A DNA stretch of 64,000 bases from Candolleomyces eurysporus (GCA_027579435.1 JANBPK010000938.1:29763-93762), one strand, 5' to 3'. Shown: positions 23,896-36,473, counted from the first letter of the stretch. Notes: generated by a model not told the origin, from the letters alone. A program made the numbers and translations.

Positions 23896-24531
23896 ATGGT
23901 TAAGAAACGACCATCTATTTTCCTGCCTCAGCAACTCCAGCCCCCTGAAACGCATCCTCGCTTATCCAAGTCCTCCGAAAGGATCACGATCTTTGACGCT
24001 GATCCCGCTCAGCCGCCCTCACCTACTCTGTCCTTCGGTGGCGATAAAAGATTGAACTTTACCGTGGAGGCAGCTACGCCGACACGAGAGAACAAGCGCG
24101 TAGCGACGGGTCCACTGGAACATGATATCCGTCATGGCACGCCACCGCCATCCACGTTGCCCACGACAAGTGCCAGTTCAACACTTGTAGCCCGTTCAAC
24201 ATCAGTCTCATCTTTGTCGTTTCATCTTCGCGGTCAAGTGACTATTCAGAGACGGAAGGCGTTAAGGTCTAGGCTCAAGGCTCGCGCGAAGATTAGGGTT
24301 AACAAGACCCCAGCCAGCAACGAAAACGAGGACGACTATAACCTCACTGCTAGAGGGAGTGGAGCTAGTTTGAAATTGTGTCCCCGGTGTCAGACCAAGC
24401 TCTTATCCTCCAGCAGAGTGAATGACGTCACCTTGGATGCGAGGATGTCTTACGGCGATGCAGAGTGTTTGATGATGATCCTCTATGCGTTCGTTTTTGT
24501 TCTTACCTTGTATGCTTTTACGGATGATTGA
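23896..24531 (+). CDS. Small tail-anchored-type protein, unknown function
   Basis: Single open frame of 211 residues from a well-placed ATG behind a TATA box. The N-terminal 100 residues are Pro/Ser/Thr-rich and probably disordered. A basic stretch follows (QRRKALRSRLKARAKIRVNK, about residues 117-136). A CxxC pair (LCPRCQ) lies near residue 157, and the last 20 residues are hydrophobic (CLMMILYAFVFVLTLYAFTD), as in tail-anchored membrane proteins. I do not recognise the family. The gene with its promoter and 3' spacer was duplicated as a block to 28.6-30.5 kb. Confidence 0.6.
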   Translation: MVKKRPSIFLPQQLQPPETHPRLSKSSERITIFDADPAQPPSPTLSFGGDKRLNFTVEAATPTRENKRVATGPLEHDIRHGTPPPSTLPTTSASSTLVARSTSVSSLSFHLRGQVTIQRRKALRSRLKARAKIRVNKTPASNENEDDYNLTARGSGASLKLCPRCQTKLLSSSRVNDVTLDARMSYGDAECLMMILYAFVFVLTLYAFTDD

Positions 24532-26425
24532 ATAAGAATCGAAATCAAATCATGTTTCGTGCATGAAATCTACCGATTGTGCGCTGCTTATCCAACCAAC
24601 GATGCATCGAATGGCGTGGGGTACAAGACGAGACTCTGGTGATCCAGAGCGTCGGCTCGAAACAGTCGGTAGGAATACTGGATGGCTAATCGATTGCGCG
24701 ATCACCTCTTTCTATGAGATCGCGAAAGTTTCAGAAATCATGAGGGTACGATTCTTACGAGAGCTTCATTTATTGAGTGGTCGATATCGGTTTGGGGAAT
24801 CATTCATCACAATCAATGAACTCTTCGCTCGCTCCCCGTGCGACCTAGTGTACCGTGAGTTTTAACAGATAATTGCCATACGTACGATAGTGGGAATTGA
24901 AGAACAATGGCTGTCATGTCAAGTTCTGCAGGACGATCGATGAAGAACTCCATTGTAGCCCGAGTCGGGGACCGTAGAAGTCAACGTCAGCCGCTCGATT
25001 AGTTTAACCTACAACAGCAGGACAATACGAACGACGTAAATGAGCGTTCCTTGCAATTTTATATGTACTCAAAGTAGTTTAGCATGGAACGTGAATGACC
25101 TCTGGGTCCACGAGTCGGAGGAAAGACTCTTTTTCCAATCTCATGTCAATCAACGTCACGTTCAATAGGCTTTTGCAAATCTGGGATTGTCCGAAGATAT
25201 TGACCTAGACTTTTTAAGTTGAGACTAGCCGTAACGACAGGGACGAGTCTCACTTTCACAGGAAATTCAAAAATAACGACAGCTCTTTGTTGTCAAGTAT
25301 TTGAACGTCCGAGACGGAGAGGCAGGATCAATGAGCGAAATGAGGTCACAGGCCTCAAGTCGAGCGACAAGGAATCGTCTCGTGCCCCAGAAACTGAATG
25401 AATGACCAGGAATCTGGGGATTAATACAACAAGGGTGTCCAAAGAGCCGGGTTCTATTTACCCTTTTATTAATCACGTCTCATCTTACCCGACAATCGCG
25501 TGCTTCTAGTGCCCCGCAGCTCCCTCTCACATGTTCAGCGTAGTTGTACAAACCCAGGACCGCATTTTACTCACCCTCGTGGATGGTCTGACGGTGGATT
25601 GAATCGATTTGACGTGTATAAACGCCTATCTGAAAGATACGAAGAGATCGCAGGACCTTTAATGTTTACGGCCGCCTTCACTCGCAATAGACTGTGAGAG
25701 CGGCCAAGAACGTGGTAGACATCATGATGGATTACTGGACCAGGCCCGAAAGCCTTTCCGTGGGGTAGTATGATGTGCACTCAATACGAAACCGAAACAA
25801 GTACTCTGGTCAATGGCAATCCGCCCTATCATGGCGCGATCTTCTTCGTGGAAAGCTCAAGGTCGCGCGAGCTTAAACGACAACCATTCTCATCATTTTC
25901 TACTCTCCCGCGCTTATAGTGATTTCCAATCATTCAGGCTCAGGCACGATGGATACGCTTGAAGGTGAGTAGACCTTTGACGGCTTGGGGGTACGGCCCT
26001 TCCAGGTCGAATTGATTGAACCCCTGTCCTGGCTTGCTGTCACCCTTCCGAACTTGTGATCACAAGACCTTGGTCAAGCGTAGCGTCAAGGAAATTGCCA
26101 TGCTGAGTGAGTAAATTCTAGAAATGCTAATGGCGTCACAGTGGGGAACTGTTTCTCACAATGAATCGAATATTCGCTGTATGTAGAGTCGTGTCCAGTC
26201 CGTCGGCGAGCCAATAAGCACCGGATAATCATAATGGGTTGCCAGGAAAATGATAAACTACGCCACGCCTGGCGCAGATGGTCATATGGAAACCTCAGAT
26301 GAAACTCTATATCGAGTGCTACGTGCTTCGATTTGCCTTATCATTGAATGAAGTTCAGACTCGAATAGGATGAAAAGCATGGGTCCGGTGTATACTACAT
26401 GGAGTATCCTACTATCTAATACCAC
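24532..26425. repeat. Spacer; 24880-25900 is the left copy of a segmental duplication
   Basis: No gene recognised. Several stretches match 29510-30480 in order: around 24895 (GGAATTGAAG), 24960-25025 (GTAGAAGTCA and GACAATACGA), 25220-25310 (GAGACTAGCCGTAACGACAG) and 25830-25880 (GGCGCGATCTTCTTCGTGGA). The copies are diverged and differ by small indels. Confidence 0.6.
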
Positions 26426-28272
26426 TCAACAGAAATAGTCATTAACTGACAAAAAATAGTACTGTCCATACGTGCCATACAGGAGCGTTCTTCCCGAGGC
26501 AGGGCATAGACACATCACCTCCGGAGAGGAGAGCAAGGGTTTGTGGAACTTCGTCAATCTGACCTCTGGTTCAACCGCGATGTCACCATCTAACGAGAGC
26601 GTGGAGTCAGGTAGACTGATGTCGTATATAATCTCCACTCGTTCAGATGTATTGCCATCTGAGCCTTCCGCCATGACGAGGGAGGGTGGAGTGGGCACAA
26701 GGGCGCCATCAAATGCGCATGTTTCAGATGAGTACGATGCAATCTTATGCCCGCCAAACGTGAAGGTCCCAAGATGATTGAGGGTGACTTTGGGTCCCGC
26801 TTCCTTCGTTCCATCGGCTGGAAAGACGTCGATACGGTATCGGGAGATGGAATGGATGCCATATCCAGAGCTGACGGAATATCCAGAGCTGACGGCATGA
26901 AAGATGAATGGGAACATCTGGGCATTGCCACCCCACAACGCTGGGAAAGACAAAGAATGGCGGCTGTTGACTGTCGATTGATGATCCATCGATAATCCCA
27001 GTGGGACGATGGTGGTTCCGGGTTTGTCGAGTCCAGGTCTTTGAAGAGAAATCGCTTCTGCGATACGAGGCGGAACGGGTTGCCACGTGCTGGAATCCAC
27101 GGGTTCTGGAAGTTGGCAGACACAGACGTGTGCCCCTGACAGGAATCCCAGAACAAAGTCTCCAATGAATTGAATGTCCTGTAAAGTCAGTTCAGCCTGA
27201 GACATAAAAACCGGCTCTAGGCAAGGCAAATTGTTTCGTACCGAAAGCCTGACTTCGCTATTACTCTCTTGGATCCTGAATGTATAGTACCGACCGTAAA
27301 CAAAGTCCCATACCACAATTTGGCCACCAAATGACACCAATACCCGATTTCCCTCGATCTTGAGTGGTCCGTAGCCATCGCTACTATTCTTATCAATCGG
27401 TAGAGAACCAAGGAGATCGAAAGATACAGGCTGAGGACGATCAACCCGCACCTCAAAAGCCATTAATATCCTGTAGAGATGGAAGAAATATGAGGCCAAA
27501 GATGAAAAATAAATATAACGGACGTACGTTTCATCGTTGCGACGCCTTTTAAGCCTAAGACCAATTCGGAGTCTCCCGTCACCTGCATCACATATGGCGG
27601 ATTGCCACCTGACTGCATCTGAGATTATTTTTCTTGGGTTCAAGGAAGATATAAGAGCGGGCTCCTTCAATGGTGGTTGACCCGCGAATCCAAGGTCCCA
27701 TAAACTGATGCGGGAATTCATCGCAAAGAGGAAGCGACCTCCTGGCACCAAGAAAAAGCTGCTACTTGCAGTGCAATGGCGCAAGGACACTTTTAAACTT
27801 GATAATGGTTGAACAACATTCAGGCTCAATTCTGGGTCTTTGCTCGAGACTGAATGCCGTTCAATGAGGCGCGTCCAGCGACGAGGCGCTACTGCCGCAC
27901 GCTGCAGCTGGACGAGATCCATGGAGTCAACAGGGTAGGAAGGAAGGAATAGCTTGTATCGATGGCACATAAGCTTCAGCAGAACTACCCAGATCTCTCG
28001 ATGAGTGAAGGTATCATGGAGTGCCCGTGAGACCTGGAGAGACAAGCAAATCAGCTCTTTCATTAACCCGATGATAACAGAAATGCTGATCGGCGAACCC
28101 TGCTCAGCGATAAGACGTCAAATGGGTCCGATCGCACTGCGATCTCGACCCACATCTCAGCAGGTAGTCGACTTTCCGACAGCTGCAGGGGAATGGTAGG
28201 TGCTGTGGGTGGTGGGACACTTTGGGCAGGGACGGACTCGACTCGAACGTCAGTAGAAGGGGTTGATACCAT
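26426..28272 (-). CDS. F-box protein with beta-propeller-like C-terminal region (intact member 2)
   Basis: Four exons: 28272-28099, 28033-27528, 27470-27242 and 27178-26426, joining in phase to 554 codons (553 residues). The F-box is at residues about 32-75 (LPAEMWVEIAVRSDPFDVLS, then LSRVSRALHDTFTHREIWVV), with intron 1 in the same position as in the 17-19 kb paralogue. The later blocks (LVPGGRFLFAMNSRISLWDL, QIVVWDFVYGRYYTFRI, DIQFIGDFVLGFLSGAHVCV, CLCPASGRTLLYGTYGQY) align with that paralogue throughout. Introns 2 and 3 (57 and 63 nt) are multiples of three and contain no stop, so unspliced RNA would still be open. The role is inferred as a substrate receptor for an SCF ubiquitin ligase; the target is unknown. 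The start is the ATG at 28272; the frame extends upstream without another ATG. Confidence 0.85.
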
Positions 28273-28594
28273 TGCTTGCGACAAGCTGAGGGATTGTGCC
28301 AGTCGAGAGGATAGCGCACTCAAAGAGCACTGGGACGGTGACAAGATGTCCAATCAAGATACCTTCGGGCCAGACTAAGCCCATTGATTGGCTGCCGTGC
28401 CGACTCTCGATTTGAGACTCCGACACCAAGAGAACACTGCGTATCAAGCCACCCTAAGTGCAGCAACTTGACGTGGGCTCGGGACTCCGAGACTTTTCTT
28501 CATCTTGTCAAATCGTGTACGCAGCCAGTTCTCCCGCTCGAGTCTACCCTTTTTTTGGCAACGATTGGACTCTGACGCAGTCACTTAGATAGCA

Positions 28595-29345
28595 TTGATC
28601 CACAGCGAATTCACGGAGTCTTCTCCGTTACTCTTCAGTGGCAGCCACGGCACCAGAGGAGAGGCTCTAGTGGAATTCGACACCACACCCACGCACACAA
28701 ACTCTTCATTAAATTGTGAGGGTCAAGACACGAACTTGTATCTTCCTCCCCCAGCAACCATAGTCCTAGGGAAATCAAGGTCCCGTCTGCAAGTCTTACG
28801 AGAAGCTCAAGATCTTCAGTTCCGAACCAATCCTGCGCCCTTAGCTAGCACAACTAGTAGTCTCTCACTATTGTCGTCTGCTAGATTTATGAGCAAGGGC
28901 CCCAGGAACCAGGGAAATACCTCCCCTAATGATATGTAGAAGATGTGCAAAGCATGTACGCAGTGCTTCTAAATATGGCAAATTTTTGCATACCTTTTCA
29001 TATATCTCTGTATACCTTTGGGAACGGTGTTGGCGGTCACCGGTCACCGCTGATGACGACATTCGATCAAGGGTGGGGACTTGCGGGGACTTGCGGGGCA
29101 CCATTACTGACACAAGCACATACGGACAGGTGTCTGAGGCTTGTTTCTTGTATATCGTCATTGTCACCCACCTCCTCATTGACGAGTGCCCGAACACTGG
29201 TCACACGCTCACTTAATTTATCTTTGTTTCTTCATAATTGCGTCAAGCAAGAGGATGAAAACGCGATGCTTTAGGCCTAAGTCTCGTATGAAGACTAGGG
29301 CTAATAAGACTTCTAGCGGCGGCAAAATAGGCCCCGGCCAACAAA
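28595..29345 (+). pseudogene. Decayed duplicate of the tail-anchored-type gene at 23896
   Basis: The leader (ATTCGACACCACACCCACGC, 28676) and coding blocks recur in order: LYLPPPATIVLGKSRSRLQV matches the IFLPQQLQPPETHPRLSKSS start, and the basic stretch near 29262-29310 (FRPKSRMKTRANKTSSGGK) matches RSRLKARAKIRVNKTPASNE. The ATG is lost, about 350 bp of unrelated sequence separates the blocks, and the CxxC and membrane tail are missing. Confidence 0.65.
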
Positions 29346-30842
29346 GGCACGAATGATAATATTGGTCACTGCGCGTGACACGTGTGACAACCAGTAGCCT
29401 GAATCGATGGACTTGTGGTTCATTCCACGCGTTAGTGGCCACTGCACAGCTCCCGCTCGACGCAGGAGCACAGCTTAGGGTAAAGTTCGATTGGAGAATT
29501 TCCGTACATCTTGGGATGTACGCTAGTAGGAATTGAAGGATCATATGACTGGTCCTATTGTGTGATGATGGAAAACTGTAGAGCTCTGGTATTATCCAAT
29601 TCGGCGACCGGAGAAGTCAGTATTGATTAAATTAATCTCCGCCTGCAAGACAATACGAGGTACTCAGAGTGGTATCAGCATGGGACACAGGTGAGTCTCG
29701 GGCTTCGACCCAGATAAAGACAAGCTTGGTATCCGAGAGGTGCTTTGGTTCCACTGTCGTTGTGTCAAGTGTATAGTGGATAGACTTCTGCGGATATGAC
29801 AGCATCCGAAGTTGGAAGTTAACGAGCTAGACTTGTTATACTGAGACTGGCCGTAATGACGGTGACGACTTTCACTTTCACTTACTTGGAAAGACTTGGA
29901 AATTAAAGATAACGATAACTCTTTGATCGTGAAATATCTCAGGATATGAGTCACATAGATGTGTGAATCGAATGAATAGATGGAATCATGAGCTCCATGT
30001 TGAGACGTACGTGTTCCCAGCGATCTGGTAATGTATACAAGAACCGGGCTCAGATAGCGAGACCTATTAATTCTGTGATTGATTGCCTCAACTCATTGCA
30101 TTCGACGCCTGAGGAACGGTAATTCTAACACTGAATCTGCTGGCTTCACCTGTTTTTTGTAGATAGTAAACTCAGTATTCCATTTCGCCCGACATCAGAA
30201 ACGGTAAGACCGCGTTTTTCAAGTATTTCCTGGACATGTGTAAACCATTTCGAAGATACAAACGCATTGCAAAATTAGACGGTGAGACTCATGACCCCCT
30301 TCAAGTACTCTCGAGACATCGTCTGCGGTGACAGCTGGAAGAATCTTGGCCAATATGGGAAATGACAGACCCCGAAGCAGAAACGGAACGTCGGTAGTGG
30401 TCCGCCCAAAGGGCGCGATCATCGTGGAAAAAATTAGGTCACGCTAGCCCAAATAGCACCCTTGACCACGTCCTGATCGATTGCTACTGTTTGCTCAGTC
30501 TTTCGTGTCCGTGATACTGGACATTGGAGCTCGTATAACTCCAGCAGGCGTCATCAACGTTTCAGCTGAAGAGATTATCCAGCCTTAGTGTCCCCCTGTT
30601 CAAAGGCGAAAACCAAAGCCTGCTCGTTCTAGTTCTCAACGTGCTATTTCTGGTCCTGCGGCAACCGGGAATATGTGATACGCTAGCTATGCTCACGCCT
30701 CCCCGGATCTAATCTGCTCTGTGCCTTCGGTTACTTCTTTCTGGGCATTGGCAAGCTCTACGTTAACTTCTTGGGTCTCCCAGTGATGACGCCGTTTTTG
30801 CTGTTGGACGCAGCCTTGGGCTGGATAATGACCTCGCTGTGC
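29346..30842. repeat. Spacer; 29510-30480 is the right copy of the segmental duplication
   Basis: Contains the counterparts of 24880-25900. No gene recognised. The right border lies near 30480, before the 3' flank of the RBR ligase gene. Confidence 0.6.
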
Positions 30843-32479
30843 TCAGTTTTCGACGTCAGTCTCTGCGTGGCGCACATCCCAAGCATTGTTATGATCGGAA
30901 TGTGGAGGAATGTGGGGGTTGGGAAGCTCCTGAACAAGCGGAACTTCAGGTGTCAGGGGAGGACGAGTGATACAAGGATCTGCAGCTGACTGGTCAACTT
31001 CGGTGCCATCGTCTTCTAACAGGGCTACATTCTTCTGGAGGTTCTCCACCGCCTTCACGTATGCTGACCTCATCTCTTCTACGTGTCGTTGCTCAACGCT
31101 AACGTCCCACAGAGGGCATTTGTTATTTTCGGGAGACGATTCGAGATCATCAGGATCCTATCACAATAAAGCGGCAAGCTGTTTTTCAGTCGTGGGGCAG
31201 CGAGAGAAAAGGCTAGGACTCACGTTTTGATCGAAGTGTTCATAGCCATCGATAACTTGTCGACACACGTAGCAAGACAGTGTTTTACACCATGGACACT
31301 GCATCTTGTTGCACTACGAGTGGCGGTGAGAAAGTCGGTCATGAATCGCATCGAAAAGAAGCTTACTCCATCCTCTTTGATGAAAGCTGAAAGAAAGCAT
31401 GGAATAAGATGTGTCAGAGGATGGGTAGAATGAGCAAGAGAGACTGACTACCTACGTTTTTTACACTCCGGACAAGCTCTTTTCAGCGCTTGAGTCAACG
31501 CCTCTTCAATCACAAGTCGTCCATTCTTATTCTTTTCCTCGTCAGTTTCCACACAATTTAACCCCGGCCAATGATTCCTTTTCTTACATATCCGACAGCT
31601 CACAACACCACACCCTCCTTCCTTATTCCCACACCTAAACAAAACATCCTCCTCAACATCCATTTCGATTATACAAGCCCAATCGCAGAACGGGCACTCC
31701 TCCAAATCCTCAATTTCCGCCTCCGTTAGCTCTCGCTGTTGATTAAGTTTATCGTAGAGCAAAAGCAGCTTTGGTGAGAGCAGTCGACGTAACTCGGAAT
31801 CGGGGAACGAGACGTTACACCCCGATGTATAGATGCACTTCAAGACTGGATTCTGGGAGCCCAGTTGTGTTGAGACGTATGACTGGAGACATCGTTGGCA
31901 GATCGAGTGGAAGGCGAGGCATTGAGCCATGCTTTCAGCTATGAAGTCAGAGAAGCAACAGCCACATTCGACGAAGGTCTCTTCTGTGGTAATGAAGTCC
32001 GGTTTGGGTCTTTTCGTTATCTCATTGGCTTCCTCATTGTACTCTTCATCTCGCTTTCGTTTTCTGGTTCCGCTTGCACTACCCTCGTTCGAGTCGCTCG
32101 CTGGATACCCTAGAAAATCACGCGCGATGAAGTCGACTATATCTCTTGGTCCGAAGACTGGCAGGTATTGGTCAATCAGCGAACGGACGTGGGTGATATC
32201 GATGTGTTGTGGTAACCTTGCGGCGATGCGTTCCATAATCGATTCTATCCCAACGTCGTCCACATCCTCTTCCCCGCCCATGTCTACATTCAAATCGATG
32301 CCGACGCCGTCAGCGTTGTGAGGTTCGGAGTCGGAACTGGTGTTGGCATGGGTGGGTCTAGCTTCGTCGGAAGGGTAGTTTTCCCACCGCCCTTCAGGAT
32401 CTAGTCCTGAGATATCAGGGTGGAGAATCGGGGTTGCTAGTTCAGTTGCGGGTGTTGCCGACTGTGGTGATCCGGACAT
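30843..32479 (-). CDS. RBR (RING-IBR-RING2) E3 ubiquitin ligase, RNF216-like
   Basis: Four exons: 32479-31456, 31386-31367 (a 20-nt microexon), 31313-31224 and 31157-30843. They join in phase to 483 codons (482 residues). RING1 spans about 172-221 (ECGCCFSDF to TSGC), the IBR about 262-309 (CPFCDWAC, FRCG, CGVVSCRIC) and RING2 about 337-378 (CPECKKPFIKEDG, CNKMQCPWC, CYVC). RBR ligases act like RING/HECT hybrids: ubiquitin passes from the E2 to a RING2 cysteine and then to the target. By alignment with HHARI the active cysteine is the one in GCNKM, residue 349, encoded by the first codon of exon 3. The EEALTQALKRACPEC run before RING2 resembles RNF216/Triad3. The N-terminus is acidic with a basic KRKR stretch near 140. 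All zinc ligands expected are present. Confidence 0.9.
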
Positions 32480-35400
32480 TGTGGTGATACATGCTGAAAG
32501 ATAAGCTTGAGGTGATATTTCTTGATCCAGGAGACCGTTCGCCAGAGTTTTTTAACATCGTCAAGCTCATGGTCCTAGAGTCCCTAGATACGTCCCTTTC
32601 TTTAATGATTGTTCTTTGCCTGTCCTCGGTTTCTCTCGTTCGGAGGTCGTTATTATAGATTTTACCGCATCAGTATGCGTGGACCTTCAGTCCTAGGACG
32701 AGTGGCCTTGACCAGCGTCAATGATTTACGATGTCGAACAAACGCTGGTGAGCAGCCAAATACTAGACTCAAATGGACCCTCGGACCCTCGGAGTCATGG
32801 CAACCTCGTTCGTTCCAGAAGCTCACTTGCAGGGACCTTTGAGACCGGCGCTGTGCTATGGGCGGCTACAAATTCAAGGGTTCGAGCCGCCTGCCAGTCG
32901 AGCTGCACACTTCCTTATCCGGAGAGCTTTTACAAGGTTCTTTGAAGATATGCAAGTGTGATCAAAAGAAGCGGTCGAAGTCACCATGAATGTTATGACC
33001 TAAAGCTCTGATTGTACGTAGTTAGGTGTCGCAGAAAGAGATGGAATTTGCGCGAAGCTCGGATATGAAAAGAAGAAACTGAGATATACCTCCAAGGAGT
33101 GCGGAGAGAACTCAGAAAAACTTGAACAGCGATGAGAACACGGGAAGTAACGAGAGTCAAGACGACAATTTCAGAGTCGGTTTCTGTCACCTCGCAACTC
33201 GGGAGAAGCTCCTCCATTATATCAAAACTATCAGTAAAACTTCTTGGCAAAGACAAGCGCGCAGGAAGTGGGGATTTGCGTCTCAACCTGTGCCCACATA
33301 TCGGGTTTATTGGCACTTTGACTGACAATCCTATCATCCGTACTAACGCCAGCGCACTGCCTTAACTCTCTCCGCCCGTCAATCTGTGATTGCGATGTTA
33401 GAGCCTATAGCTGGTATGTGGTATGGAAGGGTTTGCGTTCTTTTGTTTGGTTTACCATGACAGCGCTCATCGTCCTAGATTGAAACCTATGTCTCATCCG
33501 CCGTCGTGAGTTCAGGATGACAGCAAAGCAACCCGCAATGTTTGATATAAGAATGAATATTGTTTGCCCTCCATTGAGTGCGAGTGTAGGTATCCATACT
33601 CCATTCCAGTCGTATCTCGCATCCGACGTGCTTGGGGTGGAAGACTCGTGGTATCGCACTGCCAGACGCTGCACTGCGCAAGATGTTCCTCGAATTCCAG
33701 GTGGAAAGGTAGTTCGGCGCGACATCAAAGGTAGAAAGCTGTATCGATGCTTCGCCTAGCTTCTTTGCCCTGCCTTAGCCTTGATGATCAGCCTTGACGC
33801 CCACGGATAACGTTTGATCAATTGGAAGATCATTGGTTGAACCGCCAACGACCACACAAGGTTAAGCGCCGCGAATGACACACGGATTTGGACCTACATA
33901 TCATTCTCGGGATGTCAATCTGCGTTTCGTCCAAGATTTTCGAAACGATAGGAGTGAATGTCAAAGCCTTTCAACTGACCGTTCCACTGGTTCGCGCTCG
34001 CCGAATTCGGCGGATGAATGCGGAGCAATGGCGCTCTGGCAAATTTCGGCCCGCTATCTGTCAACGACTTTTTTTCCTCTTCCAGTTTTCACCTGACAGG
34101 TGTCGTATTCTCAACTGCGGGCTGGGCTGGTTCTCAGTCGCTCCTCTCGCCCGAGCGCCCAATCCGGGCACGACGCGAGAGCCTGAGGATGGTTGGTTTG
34201 TTCCATCAGAATATCGCTGGCTTCTCCACTCAATTGCCCTTGCATTCTCGGAGCGAGACGAGCGGCCGGGCTGGGAGGGCCTTCTCGTTATCTTATCAGC
34301 AGGAGCGGGCATCGTGGCAGGATTGATGCGCCATGTCACGGTCACGTATGACTCAGCGTGACGCGACGCGTCGTTGTGTAACGTGCCTAGCAACCGACTC
34401 TGGAGCTCTCTCTCACCCACACCGACAACGCCTGCACATCGGTCCTATGAATTCGATATGTCGGTGAATCCACGGACAACCCAACTCGACCTGATGAACA
34501 GGATGCTATCGCGAAGGGCTGGTCCAAGGGCATCGGAGAACGGGAGATGGAGGTCCATGTTGGATGCAACGTACTCGCATCTAACTGTGTTGAGGTATGA
34601 ACATGTTACTAAATTAACGTCGACCTTGCGTCTCATCAGCACCAGGAACATGCAGACATGTGCCAGTTTAGCCGTCTCCATACCTGTGTTTGTCGACTTG
34701 AGACGATACTCTCCAAGTATCACGCTCGAGATGCCCGAATACACGCCTCTTCCTCCCATCTTATCAATCTCAGCCATGCAGCAAGCTCCGGTGTTCAACA
34801 TACTTCGCTAGAAATGGAAGCCTCAACGTGTCGCTCGACCGGGTGGCGAGTCTGCCACCTATGTTGCAAGTCTAATCCGATTCCATTCCATATCCGTGAG
34901 TACCGTCAGACTCGAGAGTTTCCTCCCCTTGCCCTCGGCTAAATGTCATCTTCAAGGTCCGGAGACTGACAAAAGTACGAGTGCGTAGCTCAAGAGCCCG
35001 GTGGCTGGTGGCAGATGTGGTATGGAGAGTAACGTTAGTCGGGGATTCTGCGATTCTGGCTCAGTAAGTTCATCCTCCATCCGGATTCCACCATCCTTGT
35101 TCACGACTTTCAGCCTGAGCATCTAACCGAAGTCTCGAGATGCTAGACCCTGTGACGCAAAGCTGTGAAGCACGCCCTCCGACTTCGGACCGCTACGCCC
35201 AACGGAACGGTTATCCCCTCGCACCTATTCTACGCGTTGGTTGCTTATTCCCAACAGCTTGATCCGTCCTCTCTGGCCCTCGTCATCTCTTCCCTGTCGC
35301 TCTCACCTTCTATCCGACTCGCCTAACGCGTTTGGTCGTGTCCTTGTCGTCTTTGATGGTGGCGTCTCGGGTCCAGGCTGTCGATGACGTCGACCTCTCA

Positions 35401-36034
35401 ACACCCGGAACCCTGCTGCTGTGCCTTTGCGCGTCGCACGTTGCTCCGAATCTTCGATTCTGTCTGGTCATCTTGGTCACCGGCGATCGTGCCCTTCAGT
35501 TCTGGGTGTCGTGGCTCGCCTATCCATCCATCCACCATTCCCTGTAAATCGCTCACGAACTTTGACTGCGTCGGCTGTAAATCGGAACGGAATTTCTCTC
35601 AAGCCTCATGAGGGGATGACGCAATGACGAACCCTGTCCTGCGGTTTTCATGGCCACATCTCCAGTGTACTACGCGATACTCGCGCTCTTTGGCCTCTCG
35701 TTAATTGTCCCTGGCCAATTCTGGTCGCTTAATATAGACTCGAATATACTCTTATGTCACCTATTATCATGTAGCTTTCGATATTAAGCAGCTCCGAGGC
35801 AAAGCCAATATGGTACATATTTGAAGTGGTCCAAGCAGTGTTGCAACGATACAAATAATAAAAGAACTAAAGGCACCGAACCGTCGGGCGCTACGAAATC
35901 AAAGTGCTTTGACGCCTCTCACATGTACAGCCTAAGGGCTTTGATACACCGTGACTTGTGTATAAGAAGGGCTTCCAATGTGCATTCTCTCCCAGTAGGA
36001 CCGTCCTACTAGCCCGCCCCAGTCATTTGTCGTC
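32480..36034. other. Long gene-poor stretch, nothing recognised
   Basis: About 3.5 kb with only short open frames on both strands, none with a convincing start, intron pattern or domain. A direct repeat (GGACCCTC twice) lies at about 32777, and 34.0-35.6 kb is relatively GC-rich, but I see no gene. Confidence 0.5.
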
Positions 36035-36042
36035 TATTTAAA
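36035..36042 (+). promoter_or_regulatory. TATA-like element for the gene at 36090
   Basis: TATTTAAA, 48 bp upstream of the ATG, with an A/C-rich leader between. Confidence 0.45.
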
Positions 36043-36089
36043 CAAACCAGAAGACCCACCACCGATCGCCGAATTTGAAAACAATCAGT

Positions 36090-36473
36090 ATGATTGCAAG
36101 CGCCAAGCACACTCCACCTTCCTCGGTCGTTGAAGACGCGGCATCACTCGTCTTGCACACTCGCCCCGAAGGATGTCGCGTTGACTCCAGACCATGTTCT
36201 ATAAACGGCACCTTAGAAAAGTCTGAACCAGTCGAGCTTCGATTTGTGAACGTTCGCAAAGCGCCTGCATCTTTTGACACGGAATGGGACAACGCAAAGT
36301 TGGACTTTGACGCGGAATGGGAAATCCTCAGCAGCAACCTGGACTCGTTGATAACTCTTACTCAGAAAGAGAATGAGACGCCTTTGTACGTCGATTTGTC
36401 ATTCGTCGTCACTATGCTGGGGTTTCTGGCTATGTTTTCGTTGGCATCGGTGGTTGAGGCTCAGCGGTTTTGA
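36090..36473 (+). CDS. Small tail-anchored-type protein, unknown function
   Basis: A 127-residue single-exon frame. The soluble part is acidic and contains a short internal repeat (SFDTEWDNAKLDF and DFDAEWEILSSNL, residues about 71-95). It ends in a hydrophobic segment (LSFVVTMLGFLAMFSLASVV) followed by five polar residues, as in tail-anchored membrane proteins. Its overall plan (disordered or acidic front, membrane tail) is like the 23896 gene, but I see no sequence similarity. Not recognised; it could be lineage-specific. Confidence 0.5.
   Translation: MIASAKHTPPSSVVEDAASLVLHTRPEGCRVDSRPCSINGTLEKSEPVELRFVNVRKAPASFDTEWDNAKLDFDAEWEILSSNLDSLITLTQKENETPLYVDLSFVVTMLGFLAMFSLASVVEAQRF

Noticed and set aside
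32868..32895. tRNA T-arm (GGTTCGAGCC)
   Set aside because: No matching acceptor, D or anticodon arms can be folded upstream, and the flanking T-stem does not pair.
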